Shown here: one piece after another, positions 10,452-19,794 of the stretch
How positions within the stretch are numbered: position 1 is the first letter of the stretch
Layout: each line of letters starts with the position of its first letter
Position numbers and translations under genes: made by a program
Notes under the pieces: model-generated
Databases searched by the model: none
What the model was told of the DNA's origin: nothing
Seen by the model: only the letters and a program-made list of their open reading frames with translations
NCBI RefSeq assembly: GCF_023503965.1
Contig: NZ_CP097298.1
Span: 2,683,001-2,747,000 of the forward strand
Origin: Brevundimonas albigilva
GTDB taxonomy: Bacteria > Pseudomonadota > Alphaproteobacteria > Caulobacterales > Caulobacteraceae
DNA: 64,000 nucleotides
Reading direction: 5' to 3'

Positions 10452-11437
10452 GTGGAGCCAGCCGGGACCCTGCAAGGCGGTTTCCGGGTCGCCGCCCTCT
10501 ACCGGTTCGCCCCGATCGAGAACCGAGAGGCCGTGCGCGATCGCCTGCTTTCGGCCTGCGAAGCGGGCGAGGTGCGGGGCACGCTGCTGGTCGCCCATGA
10601 GGGCCTGAACGGAACCATCGCCGGCCCGGCGGCGGGGGTGGACGAGGTTCTGTCCGTCATTCGCGCATGCCGGGCTTCGCCGATCTGGACGTGAAATTCG
10701 CCAGCACGGATGTCGCGCCCTTCCTGCGGCTGAAGGTCCGAATCAAGCGCGAGATCGTGACGATGGGCCAGCCCGACCTGGACCCCGCGCGGCAGGCCGG
10801 CGTCTATGTGGCGGCCCAGGACTGGAACGCCCTCATCGCCGATCCCACGACGCTCGTGATCGACACGCGCAACGACTACGAGGGCGACGTCGGCGCCTTC
10901 GAGGGGGCCGTCCAGCCCAACACCCGCAGCTTCCGCGACTTTCCCGACTGGTTCCGGGGCGAGGGGCGGGCGCTGTTGCAACAGAGCGGCGCGCGCCGAG
11001 TGGCCATGTACTGCACCGGCGGGATCCGCTGCGAGAAGGCGACGGCCTTCCTGAAGGCCGAAGGGGTCGACCAGGTGCATCACCTGGAGGGCGGGATCCT
11101 GCGCTATCTGGAGACGGTGGCTAAGGATGACAGCCTGTGGCGCGGCGAATGCTTCGTCTTCGACGAGCGGGTGGCCGTGGGGCACGGCCTGGCCCAGGGG
11201 CGCCACACCCTATGCCGGGGATGTCGGATGCCGGTCAGCCCGGCGGGCCGAGCGTCGGCGAACTATGTCGAAGGCGTCTGCTGCGACCGCTGCCACGACA
11301 CCCGCGACCAGGACCAGCGACAGGGCTACGCCGAGCGTCAGCGTCAGGTCGAGATCGCGCGGTCACGCGGCGCGACGCATCTCGGCGCCCCAGGACCGCA
11401 AGCCGATCAGGCCCAGGCGAACAGCAGGCGGCCCTGA
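10452..11437 (+). CDS. trhO: tRNA uridine-34 hydroxylase, rhodanese family (frameshifted)
   Basis: About 328 residues after repair. TrhO (YceA) makes 5-hydroxyuridine at the wobble position of tRNAs. N-terminal ferredoxin-like domain (LLVAHEGLNGTIAG), rhodanese domain with active-site loop CTGGIRCEKA, and a C-terminal zinc-like module with two Cys pairs (CRGCRMP and CDRCHD). A GTG start at 10452 directly follows the purD stop. One base is missing at about 10668-10672: adding a C turns IRACRAS into IRACPGFADLDVKF and joins both frames. The last 31 bases overlap the convergent L,D-transpeptidase gene. Confidence 0.92.
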
Positions 11438-12106
11438 CCCATGCGCTCGCGCAGGTCGGGCAGATCGGCGTGGGCGACCGAGAAGCAGCCGTAGCTGCGG
11501 CCCAGCTTGCCCTCGCGCGCCAGGAAATCCGGGTCGGCGTAGTCGGCGCCGTGGATGATGATGGCGCGCTCGCGGGCCTTGTCATTGGTGTATTCCAGCC
11601 CGTCCAGCAGCACGTTCGGCCCCTGCTGCGATCCCCAGCTGGCGCCGGCGGTGGCGTAGGCGCCGACCCGAAGACATGTTGGAATCGGGCGTGTTCGAGA
11701 AGCGCTGGGCGTAGCCGGTGTGCGACGGATCCGAGCCCCGGCCGTGGCAGGTGCGCAGGACCGTCACCTGGCCGCCTTCCAGATCGACCTCGTAGAGGCG
11801 CTCATCGCCCGAGAACTTCTGGAAATCGACCAGATACATCCGGTCGCGCAGCGGCAGGCGGCGGTGATGGATGTCCAGCGCGGCCATGGCGCGCTCCATC
11901 AGGTCCTTGCGCACGCGACCGCGTGGATCGAGCGGGGGCGCGGTCAGGTTGGCGGTTTGAATGGCCGGAGCCGGCGCCGCGCTGGGCGCGGCGGTCGGGA
12001 CTACAGGCGCGGCCTGCGCGGTCACGATGGGGGTGGCCCTGGCGCTGGCGCATCCCGCCAGCATCGCCGATCCGCCAAGGATCAGCCCTCGTCTCGATAG
12101 CCGCAT
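11407..12106 (-). CDS. Murein L,D-transpeptidase catalytic-domain protein (frameshifted)
   Basis: About 232 residues after repair. It starts MRLSRRGLILGGSAMLAGC, a signal with an Arg pair and a lipobox-like LAGC. The C-terminal half has IIIHGADYAD and the catalytic SYGCFSV, matching the YkuD_2 group of L,D-transpeptidase-like proteins. These act on peptidoglycan stem peptides in the periplasm. The frame breaks at about 11672-11676 where GGG probably should be GG; this is the only clear insertion-type break. With that change the text reads SNMSSVGAYATAG, as expected. Start ATG 12106, 126 bases from the divergent amidohydrolase. Confidence 0.86.
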
Positions 12107-12232
12107 GCGACGCCCTCGTTGCGGTTTGTTCTTAGGCGCTATTTGTTTCAAAAGGTTTCTCGGGAGGCAACCTGAGCCTTGGGCCGAAACGCGCCCAGGC
12201 GCACGGTGAAGCCATTGATTCGGAGGGGATTC

Positions 12233-13558
12233 ATGAAACGGCTTGGCTTGTTTGCGGCGATGATTGTGGCGGCGGCGACGCCGGCGCTTGCACGTCAAAC
12301 CCCCGTCCAGTCGGCGATTTCCGGCGATCAGACGACGACGTTCCTGGAAGTGGGGCGGCTTTTGGCCGACCCGGAAACCGGCGTTGTGCAGCGCGATAAA
12401 ACTCTCGTGATCCGCGGGAACCAAGTCGTCGAGACGCGCGACGGGTTCGTCGGCGACGCCTCGCAGGGCCGCGTCGTCGATCTGCGCGAGGCCTTCGTCC
12501 TGCCCGGCCTGATCGACAGCCACGTCCACTTGACCGGCCAGCAGAATCCCAATGCGCGCCTGGAGAACGTGACCCAGTCGGACGCCGACCAGGCGATGGT
12601 CGGCGCCCGCTACGCCCGGCGCACCCTGATGGCGGGCTTCACCACCGTGGCGGATCTGGGCGCGAGCAATGAGGCGATCTTCGCCCTGCGTGAGGCGGTC
12701 CGGCGCGGCGACGTGCCGGGGCCGCGCATCATCGCCGCCGGCTCGGCCGTGTCGATCCACGGCGGTCACGGCGACATCAACGGCTACCGCGAGGACGTCA
12801 TGCACCTGCTGTCGTCCGAAAGCATCTGTTCGGGGCCCGAGGACTGCATGCGCGCCGTCCGCACCCAGGTGCGGGCCGGGGCCGACATCATCAAGATCAC
12901 GGCCACGGGCGGCGTCCTGTCCAACACCGCCGCTGGACTGGCCCAGCAGTTCAGCGATCCGGAACTGGCCGCCATCGTCGAGAGCGCCCATCGCATGGGC
13001 CGCCAGGTCACCGCCCACGCCCACGGCGTGGACGGCATCAACGCCTTCCTGCGCGCGGGGGGCGATTCCATCGAGCACGGCACCTATCTGGACGACCAGT
13101 CGATCCAGCTGTTCAAGCAGCATGACGCCTGGCTGGTGCCCACCCTGCTGGCGGGTGATTTCGTCGCCCGCATCGCCTCGGGGCCGGACAACTTCTTCAC
13201 GCCGGCTCAGACGGCCAAGGCGCTGGAGGCGGGGCCGAGGATGCTGGACATGGCGCGGCGCGCGCACGAGGGCGGGGTCAGGATCGCCTTCGGCACCGAC
13301 AGCGGCGTCTCGGCCCACGGCGACAACGCCCAGGAGTTCGCGCTGCTGGTCCGCGCCGGCCTGACCCCGCTGGAGGCTGTCCAGGCCGCCACCGTCGGCG
13401 CCGCCGAACATCTGCGCATCTCCGGCGAGGCCGGCAAGATCGCGCCCGGCAGGCCCGCCGACATCGTCGCGGTGGCGGGCGATCCGTTGACGGACGTGAC
13501 CGAACTGGAGCGGATGCGCTTCGTGATGAAGGGCGGGGTGATCTACCGCGCCGACTGA
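12233..13558 (+). CDS. Secreted metal-dependent amidohydrolase (imidazolonepropionase/Xaa-Pro dipeptidase-like)
   Basis: 441 residues. The signal peptide MKRLGLFAAMIVAAATPALA is followed by an amidohydrolase TIM barrel: GLIDSHVHLTG (HxH metal ligands), IKITATGGVLS (region of the bridging Lys), AHAHGVDGINAF and IEHGTYLD (two further His ligands) and FGTDSGVSAHG (catalytic Asp). Members of this secreted group hydrolyse peptide-like or cyclic amide bonds; the substrate is unknown. A strong CGGAGGGG ribosome site precedes the ATG at 12233. The end overlaps convergent lpxK by 16 bases. Confidence 0.9.
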   Translation: MKRLGLFAAMIVAAATPALARQTPVQSAISGDQTTTFLEVGRLLADPETGVVQRDKTLVIRGNQVVETRDGFVGDASQGRVVDLREAFVLPGLIDSHVHLTGQQNPNARLENVTQSDADQAMVGARYARRTLMAGFTTVADLGASNEAIFALREAVRRGDVPGPRIIAAGSAVSIHGGHGDINGYREDVMHLLSSESICSGPEDCMRAVRTQVRAGADIIKITATGGVLSNTAAGLAQQFSDPELAAIVESAHRMGRQVTAHAHGVDGINAFLRAGGDSIEHGTYLDDQSIQLFKQHDAWLVPTLLAGDFVARIASGPDNFFTPAQTAKALEAGPRMLDMARRAHEGGVRIAFGTDSGVSAHGDNAQEFALLVRAGLTPLEAVQAATVGAAEHLRISGEAGKIAPGRPADIVAVAGDPLTDVTELERMRFVMKGGVIYRAD

Positions 13559-14559
13559 AGCCTGCCGGTCAGGAAGGCGGTGAAGGTCAGGGCGTCGTCG
13601 AAGCGGGCGACGACCGGCCAGGCCGCGATCCTGGCGCGCCAGTCGGCGGGCAGCCGCACCCAGTCCTTCTCGGTGGTGACCAGGCCCGCGTCGAAGGTGG
13701 CCGCGCGGTCCTGCAGGAAACGGAGCTGCTCGGGCCGATAGGCGGCGTGGTCCGGAAACGGGACGAAGTCGGCCAGGTCGCAGCCCGCCGCGATCAGCGA
13801 GCGCTCGACCTTCCAGGGCTTGGCGATGCCGGCGAAGCCGACCTGCGGACCGGGCGGCGGCGGCGTCTCGGCCGTCAGGCGGGCGGTGAAGACCGGCAGG
13901 TCGCCGAACAGGGCGAGCAGTTCGGGATCGGCCGTGTCGACATCCGTCGGCAGCATGATCACCACCGCGTCGGCCCGCGCCAGGCCGGCGGCCAGCGGTT
14001 CGCGCATCGGACCGGCCGGGAAGACGGCGCCGTCGCCGAAGGGCCATTCGTCGTCGCGCGTCTCTCCGTCGACGACGATCAGGCTGATCGTCTTCCGGAG
14101 CGCCGGGTTCTGGTGCCCGTCGTCCAGCACCAGGGCCTGGGCCCCCGCCGCCACGGCCGCGCGGGCGCCGGCGACGCGGTCGCGCGCGATCCAGGCCGGC
14201 GCCCCTTGCGCCAGCATCAGAGGCTCGTCGCCGACCTGGGCGGCCCGATGCAGGGCCGGATCGACGCGAACCGGACCTTCCAGCGATCCGCCGTAGCCGC
14301 GCGACAAAGCCTGGGCGTCCAGGCCGCCGCTGCGCAGCAGGCGCAGTATCTCGCGCGCCACCGGCGTCTTTCCCGACCCGCCGACGGTCAGATTGCCGAC
14401 CGAGATCACGGGACAGCCGGGATCGACCGGCGCGGCGCGGGCGATGCGACGGGCGGTGACGCCGGCCCAGATCCAGCCCAGGGGACGCAGCAAGGCGCGG
14501 GAGATGCGCGCGTGGTCGGGCTGGCGGCGATACCACCAGCGGGGCGTGTTCAGCTTCAT
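13543..14559 (-). CDS. lpxK: Tetraacyldisaccharide 4'-kinase
   Basis: 338 residues; phosphorylates the 4' position of the lipid A disaccharide at the inner membrane. P-loop GNLTVGGSGKTPV at about residues 50-62, followed by the conserved LSRGYGG and DDGHQNPAL (family DDGFQ). The ATG at 14559 overlaps the waaA stop (ATGA), giving translational coupling. It is the last gene of the operon msbA - acyltransferase - waaA - lpxK. The 3' end overlaps the convergent amidohydrolase gene. Confidence 0.95.
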   Translation of the reverse strand: MKLNTPRWWYRRQPDHARISRALLRPLGWIWAGVTARRIARAAPVDPGCPVISVGNLTVGGSGKTPVAREILRLLRSGGLDAQALSRGYGGSLEGPVRVDPALHRAAQVGDEPLMLAQGAPAWIARDRVAGARAAVAAGAQALVLDDGHQNPALRKTISLIVVDGETRDDEWPFGDGAVFPAGPMREPLAAGLARADAVVIMLPTDVDTADPELLALFGDLPVFTARLTAETPPPPGPQVGFAGIAKPWKVERSLIAAGCDLADFVPFPDHAAYRPEQLRFLQDRAATFDAGLVTTEKDWVRLPADWRARIAAWPVVARFDDALTFTAFLTGRLQSAR

Positions 14560-15850
14560 CGCCGTCGGGCCTCGGCGGGCGGCAGCAGGGCGGACAGACG
14601 GCTCCAGAGCAGGTCCAGACCGCCGTTGGCCTCGGCGGCGGCGCGGCGGGCGCGCTCGCCCATGGCCTTGGCCGCATCGGGCGAGGCCAGCAGAGGTCCG
14701 AGGACGCCGGGCAGGTCGGACGGCGCGTCCACGACCGCCAGCCCGCCCGCGCGCACCAGGGCTTCGGTGACCGCCGCCCAGTTGGAGGCGTCCGGCCCGG
14801 TCACGGCCGGCTTGGCCAGACGCGCCGGCTCCAGCGGATTGTGACCGCCGACGGGGGCCAGGCCCAGGGCGGGGGCGAAGGAGCCGCCCATCACCACCAC
14901 ATCGGCCAGACGCAGGAACAGGCCCATCTCGTTCAGGGTGTCGGCCAGGTAGAGGTCGGTGTCGCCGTCCGGCTGTTCCCCGCGCGAGCGGACGGCCAGG
15001 CGATAGCCGTCGCGCCGCAGGGCCGCCTCGATCGCGGGGCCACGCTCCGGATGGCGGGGGCGAGGATCAGGCAGTTGCGGCCGGGCAGGGCGTCCAGCGC
15101 GCGGACGATGGCGGCCTCCTCGGCCTCATGGGTGCTGGCGGCGACGATGACCGGGCGGTCGCCCACGGCGGCGCTGAGGCGGCTGAAGGCGGCCTTGTCG
15201 AAGGGCAGGGGATCGCCCGCCAGCTTCAGATTGACCAGGCCGTCGACGCGAGCGCCCATGGCCTCCAGCCGTTCGGCCGAAGCGCGGTCCTGGGGCATGA
15301 CCAGGTCGAAGGCGCAGGTCACGCGCCGGGCCGAGGCGGGGAAGCGCGCCCATCGCTCGGCGGTGGCCTGGGTCAGGCGCGCGCTGACCAGCGCCAGGGC
15401 GACGTCGCGCCGGCGCGCCTCCAGCAGCAGGTTGGGCCAGAGCTCGCTCTCGACGAACACCGCCAGATCCGGCCGCCAGTGGTCCAGGAAGGCGGCGACC
15501 ACGCCCGGGCCGTCGACGGGGGCGTACTGGTGAATGACGCCGGGCGGCAGGCGGTCCGCCAGGATGCGCGCCGAGGTCACGGTGCCGGAAGTGACCAGAA
15601 CGGTCACGTCCGGACGCACCGCGCGAAGGCGCGCCACCAGCGGCAGCAGGGACAGGGTCTCGCCCACGCTGACCCCGTGCAGCCAGGCCAGGGGGCCCGG
15701 TGGGCGGGCCGCGCCGGCCACGCCCAGGCGTTCATCGACCCTGACGGGATCCTCCTTGCCGCGGGCGGCGCGGGCGTCCAGCAGGCGCGGGGCCAGCGGC
15801 TCCAGCAGCCGCGTCGCCAGGCGATAGAGGAGCAGGGGAAGCGGCGTCAC
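14556..15850 (-). CDS. waaA: 3-deoxy-D-manno-octulosonic acid transferase (frameshifted)
   Basis: About 431 residues after repair. It adds Kdo to lipid A precursor (GT-B glycosyltransferase anchored in the inner membrane). The N-terminal half has WLHGVSVGET, the catalytic-base region, and FVESELWPN; the C-terminal half has VMGGSF and GGHNPLEPA, which binds CMP-Kdo. The frame breaks at the G run 15056-15060: one more C on the coding strand gives ILAPRHPERGPAIEAALR. The GTG at 15850 is the start; it overlaps lpxK by four bases. Confidence 0.93.
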
Positions 15851-15860
15851 GCGGGCGGCC

Positions 15861-16544
15861 TCACACGCCCAGGCCGGTCAGGGCGTCGGCGCGGGCCTCC
15901 ACCGCATTCAGCCGCGCGGTCCAGTCGGCGACGACCGCCGCGGGCTCGGCCCCAGCCGGATAGTCGACCCGATCCCAGACGATGGCGCCCTTGCCGAACG
16001 GCAGGGGCAGGACGGCGCGGTCCCAGCTGTCCAGGCGTATGGCCGGATGGCAGCTCATGCCGATCAGCAGCACGGGCGCGCCGGACAGCTTGGCCAGCAG
16101 GGTGGTCCCCTCGGCCATGACGTTGGCGGGGCCGCGCGGGCCGTCGGGGGTGATGGCCAGGGCGCCGACCTTCAACTGCTTCAGTCCGTCACGCAGGGCC
16201 TGCGACCCGCCCTTGGCGCGGTCGGCCTTGTCCTTGTTCGCCGAAGAGCCGCGCACGGCCGGAAAGCCCTGGCGCGCCACGGCCTTGGCGATGAACTCCC
16301 CGTCGGCCGAAAGCGAGATCAGCGCCTTGGCCGGTTGGGCGCGGTGAAGCGGCCAGCAGGACGGCGACAAGCCGATGCGCGAATGCCAGAACACGCACAG
16401 CACCCCGCCGCCCTGGGCCCAGACCTGTTCGGCGGCGGCCTGGTTCTCGTGCGTCCACCGGATGGTGGCGAAACAGAACCGCATCCATTGCGCCAGGATC
16501 CAGGCCAGGGCGGATTGGACGGCCGGGTTGCGCAGCGGCCTCAC
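15861..16544 (-). CDS. DUF374 lysophospholipid acyltransferase family protein
   Basis: 227 residues. Has an N-terminal hydrophobic segment, VLCVFWHSRIGL (the His region of this acyltransferase-like fold), VRGSSANKDKADRAKGG and ITPDGPRGPANVM. DUF374 proteins are usually found in LPS operons, and an acyl transfer to the lipid A or inner core is plausible but not established. The GTG start at 16544 overlaps the msbA stop by four bases (GTGA), and 10 bases separate it from waaA. The frame is intact. Confidence 0.82.
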   Translation of the reverse strand: MRPLRNPAVQSALAWILAQWMRFCFATIRWTHENQAAAEQVWAQGGGVLCVFWHSRIGLSPSCWPLHRAQPAKALISLSADGEFIAKAVARQGFPAVRGSSANKDKADRAKGGSQALRDGLKQLKVGALAITPDGPRGPANVMAEGTTLLAKLSGAPVLLIGMSCHPAIRLDSWDRAVLPLPFGKGAIVWDRVDYPAGAEPAAVVADWTARLNAVEARADALTGLGV

Positions 16545-18379
16545 GCCACGGTCTCCAGGCTGGGCGCTCCGTCCAGCGACTGCTGGCGGGCCAGGCGGGC
16601 GTACAGGCCGCCCTGGGCGACCAGATCGTCATGCGCGCCCTGTTCGACCACGCGGCCCCCGTCCAGCACATAGATGCGGTCGGCGTTCCGGACCGTCGAC
16701 AGGCGGTGGGCGATCATCAGGGTGGCGCGGCCCTGCATCAGCCGCTCCAACGCCGCCTGGACCAGGGCCTCGCTCTCGGTGTCCAGCGCGCTGGTGGCCT
16801 CGTCCAGCAACAGAACGGGCGCATCCTTCAGGAAGGCGCGGGCGATGGCGATGCGCTGACGCTGGCCGCCCGACAGGCGCACCCCCGCCTCGCCCGCGCG
16901 GGTGTCGTAGCCGTCCGGCAGGCCGACGATGAAGTCGTGGGCCGCGGCCGCGCGGGCCGCCGCCTCGATCTGGTCCTGGGACACATCCGTGCGGCCATAG
17001 GCGATGTTGGCGGCGATGGTGTCGTCGAACAGGAAGGGCTCCTGCGTCACCAGGGCGATGTGGTCGCGCAGGTCGGGCAGTTGCAGGTCGCGGATGTCCA
17101 CGCCGTTCAGGCGGACCGCGCCGCCGGTGACGTCATAGAAGCGCGGCAACAGGCTCAGGATCGTGCTCTTGCCGCCGCCCGAGGGGCCGACCAGGGCCAC
17201 GGTCTCGCCCGGCGCGATGTGGATGGCGACGTGATCCAGGGTCGGGGCGACGCCTTCGCGCGAGGGGGCGTAGGCGAAGGAGACGTCGTCCAGCACCACC
17301 TCGACCGGTCCGGGGGGCAGGGCGGCGGCGTGGCTGGCTTCCCGGATCTCGGGCTGGATGTCCAGGGCGGCGAACAGCCGGCGCGCCGCCGTCAAGCCCT
17401 CGCTCATCACGGTGGCCAGATTGGTCACCTGGCGCAGCGACTGACCGGCGGCCAGCAACATGCCGATGAAGGCGGCGAACTCGCCCACGTCCATCACGCC
17501 TTGCTGCGCCTGCCATCCGGCATAGGCCATCACCGCGGCGACGACGGAATAGGCCACCAGGTCGCTGGCGGGGCCGGCGAAGGCGCGGGCGTTGGCGCCC
17601 TTGATGACGTGGCGCTGGCGGCGGGCGACGACCTGGGCCACGCGCGCCTCTTCGGCGGCCTCGCGGTTCTCGATCTTGATCAGACGGACGCCGTCCAGAT
17701 TCTCCATCAGGGCGGTGGACAGAGCCTCGCTCTCGGCCATGGCGCCCCTGGCCGCCTTGCGCGTCTTGCGGCCGAAGCGGCGAAGGATCAGGGCGACGGC
17801 CGGGATGCCCAGCATCACCACCATCGCCAGCTTCCAGTCGATCCAGAACATGTAGAGGATGACCGCGATCAGGGTCAGGCCGTGCTGGGTGTAGTTGACC
17901 ACGCCCGAGGTGAAGGCCTCGCGCACCAGGTTGGCGTCATAGAGGACGGTGGAGACGAAGGCTCCCGAATGCTGGGCCCGCAGCCGCGCCAGGTCGGCGC
18001 GGATCATGGCCGCGAACAGCCGCACCTGGATGTCGCCGACGATGCCGTGGCCCAGCCGGTTGATCAGCGCCGACTGCCCGGCAGAGGCGAAGGTCCGAAC
18101 CATGGCCACCGCGACGATGGTGACGGGAATCCACGCCAGGGCCTGGGCGTCGTTCAGACTGACCATATTGAACAGCCGCACCGGCCCCCCGCCGGGCACG
18201 AACAGGCCGTTCACCGCCGGTTCCAGCAGGCCCAGCAGCACCGCCGACAGGGCGCCGGCCACGCCCGCGCAGATCATGGCCGTGACGAGCGCCAGCTTGT
18301 TGCGGGACAGATAGTCCCGCCAGATCCGGCCCAGCAGGGCGCGCAGCGGCAGGGACTCGGGGGCGGCGGGGACGGTCAT
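16541..18379 (-). CDS. msbA: Lipid A export ATP-binding/permease protein MsbA-like
   Basis: 612-residue half-transporter: six transmembrane helices in about residues 25-310, then an ABC ATPase with Walker A GPSGGGKST, Q-loop VTQEPFLF, signature LSGGQRQRIAIARA and Walker B VLLLDEATSAL. It flips lipid A-core across the inner membrane. The ATG at 18379 is chosen because the reading frame upstream of it is not family-like and MTVPAAPESLPLRALL opens the N-terminal helix. First gene of the lipid A operon; start 45 bases from the divergent phosphatase gene. Confidence 0.92.
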   Translation of the reverse strand: MTVPAAPESLPLRALLGRIWRDYLSRNKLALVTAMICAGVAGALSAVLLGLLEPAVNGLFVPGGGPVRLFNMVSLNDAQALAWIPVTIVAVAMVRTFASAGQSALINRLGHGIVGDIQVRLFAAMIRADLARLRAQHSGAFVSTVLYDANLVREAFTSGVVNYTQHGLTLIAVILYMFWIDWKLAMVVMLGIPAVALILRRFGRKTRKAARGAMAESEALSTALMENLDGVRLIKIENREAAEEARVAQVVARRQRHVIKGANARAFAGPASDLVAYSVVAAVMAYAGWQAQQGVMDVGEFAAFIGMLLAAGQSLRQVTNLATVMSEGLTAARRLFAALDIQPEIREASHAAALPPGPVEVVLDDVSFAYAPSREGVAPTLDHVAIHIAPGETVALVGPSGGGKSTILSLLPRFYDVTGGAVRLNGVDIRDLQLPDLRDHIALVTQEPFLFDDTIAANIAYGRTDVSQDQIEAAARAAAAHDFIVGLPDGYDTRAGEAGVRLSGGQRQRIAIARAFLKDAPVLLLDEATSALDTESEALVQAALERLMQGRATLMIAHRLSTVRNADRIYVLDGGRVVEQGAHDDLVAQGGLYARLARQQSLDGAPSLETVA

Positions 18380-18424
18380 CGGCTCTCGGTCGGACGGCTG
18401 GCGGTCCAAGTCAACCCGTGGGTG

Positions 18425-19126
18425 ATGACGCGGGCGCTGGGGTTCGCTATGGGCGCGGATATGGGGCGTTTCGATCTTTCCACCAGCATGGGGCGTTTTC
18501 GGGCGCACTGGCATTATTTCTGGGCCGACCACGCCTTCCTTCGCCTGGCCTTCTCCAACGCGCACTGGCTGGGGCCGGACCTGGTGCGCACGAACCAGCC
18601 GTCGCCGCGCCAGCTGGCGTACTGGAAGAAGAAGGGCGTCCGCACCGTCATCAACCTGCGCGGCCAGCGCGACGAAGGCTATTACTGGCTTGAGCGCGAC
18701 GCCTGCGAACGGCTGGGCCTGACGATGATCGATGCGCCGCTGGATTCGCGCGACGCGCCGGGACGCGACCGCATCCATCGCGCGCGCGACCTGTTCCGCA
18801 CGATCCAATATCCCGCGCTGATCCATTGCAAGTCGGGCGCGGACCGGGCCGGAATGATGGCGGTGCTCTACAGGCATTTCCATTTGGGAGAACCGATCTC
18901 CCTGGCCATGCGCGAGCTGTCGAAGAAATACCTGCACCACCGCGAGGGGCTGACCGGGGTGCTGGACTTCACGCTGGAGAAGTATGTGCGCGAGGTGGAG
19001 CCTCGGGGCGTGTCCTTCATCGACTGGGTGGACAGCGACGCCTATGATCCCAAGGCGATCCGGGCCGAGTTCAAGGCCGGCTGGTGGGGCACCCTGCTGA
19101 CGGAACGCCTGCTGCGCCGCGAATAG
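18425..19126 (+). CDS. Tyrosine/dual-specificity phosphatase-like protein, possibly CtpA-like
   Basis: 233 residues. The cysteine-phosphatase loop is HCKSGADRAGMM (Cys-x5-Arg, about residues 138-149), preceded by VINLRGQRDEGYY with the general-acid region DAPLDSRDAPG further on. The gene is divergent from the lipid A operon by 45 bases. Caulobacter CtpA is an essential phosphatase of this fold that affects lipid A dephosphorylation and envelope integrity; homology to it is my inference from motif and context. No signal peptide is evident from the ATG at 18425; an alternative ATG lies at 18449. Confidence 0.82.
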   Translation: MTRALGFAMGADMGRFDLSTSMGRFRAHWHYFWADHAFLRLAFSNAHWLGPDLVRTNQPSPRQLAYWKKKGVRTVINLRGQRDEGYYWLERDACERLGLTMIDAPLDSRDAPGRDRIHRARDLFRTIQYPALIHCKSGADRAGMMAVLYRHFHLGEPISLAMRELSKKYLHHREGLTGVLDFTLEKYVREVEPRGVSFIDWVDSDAYDPKAIRAEFKAGWWGTLLTERLLRRE

Positions 19127-19130
19127 GGCG

Positions 19131-19331
19131 TCAGCCCCACGGGCCCGACGACGGCCGATCGTCGGTTCCGCCGTCCCGCGCCTGCTCGGCGTCGCGCCGG
19201 GCCTTGCGCTGGGCCTCCCAGCGCTTGAACCAGCGTCGATAACGGATCTGGCCGCGCAGATTGACCATGAACAGCGCCAGCACGCACAGCAGGCTGACGA
19301 GCTGGAATATCTGTTGGCCGTCGAGGTTCAT
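19131..19331 (-). CDS. Small membrane protein, hypothetical
   Basis: 66 residues: one N-terminal hydrophobic helix (FQLVSLLCVLALFMVNL), then a strongly basic segment with Trp (YRRWFKRWEAQRKARR) and a polar tail. ATG 19331 is preferred to ATG 19385 because it puts the helix at the very start; a GAAAGGG-like site lies upstream. No family recognised. It is convergent with the phosphatase gene (4 bases between stops). Confidence 0.6.
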   Translation of the reverse strand: MNLDGQQIFQLVSLLCVLALFMVNLRGQIRYRRWFKRWEAQRKARRDAEQARDGGTDDRPSSGPWG

Positions 19332-19422
19332 GTGCAACGCCCTTTCGCCGCCGGCGGTCGGCCGGCGCTGGATCGCGGCAGGCAAGCGCGCGGGGCGGGG
19401 CGGACGTTCCGCCCCGCAACCA

Positions 19423-19662
19423 TCAGCCCTCGCCGCGCGGGTCGATCAGCTTGTGGGCGTGCAGGATGAAGTAGCGCATATGGGCGTTGTCCACCGTGGC
19501 CTGGGCGCGCGCCTTCCAGGCCTTCTTGGCCTCGTCGTAGCTGCCGTAGGCGCCCACGAACTCGACCTGGGACAGGTCGCGGAACACCGGCTCGTGCAGA
19601 TGGCGCAGTTCGCCGCCGATGACGAGGTGAAGCAGTTGCGGCGTCTCTTTGACTTCGGCCAT
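19423..19662 (-). CDS. DUF4170 family protein
   Basis: 79 residues, soluble, with the DUF4170 pattern LVIGGELRHL, FVGAYGSYDEAKKAWKARA, VDNAHMRYFILHAHKLIDP. This small alphaproteobacterial family often lies near LPS or Kdo genes, as here; its function is unknown. Complete and in frame from ATG 19662, with GGATCC-type purine-rich sequence just upstream. Confidence 0.85.
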   Translation of the reverse strand: MAEVKETPQLLHLVIGGELRHLHEPVFRDLSQVEFVGAYGSYDEAKKAWKARAQATVDNAHMRYFILHAHKLIDPRGEG

Positions 19663-19794
19663 GACGGGATCCTTGAAGGGGAGGGCGTTAGCGCGGCGGA
19701 ATAGGCGTTAAGGCCGACAGGATCAACCGAGGACCGGGTGACGGGCGCAACGAAGGCCGTCGACCTTGGTGGAAACCGGCCTTTTTGTTTCCCA

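Noticed and set aside
8421..10598. 725-codon open frame antisense to purD
   Set aside because: Mirror frame of purD in GC-rich DNA; no motif or signal.
12165..12195. Text GGCAACCTGAGCC before the amidohydrolase as an EcfG promoter
   Set aside because: Not GGAAC, and no CGTT at 16-17 bases.
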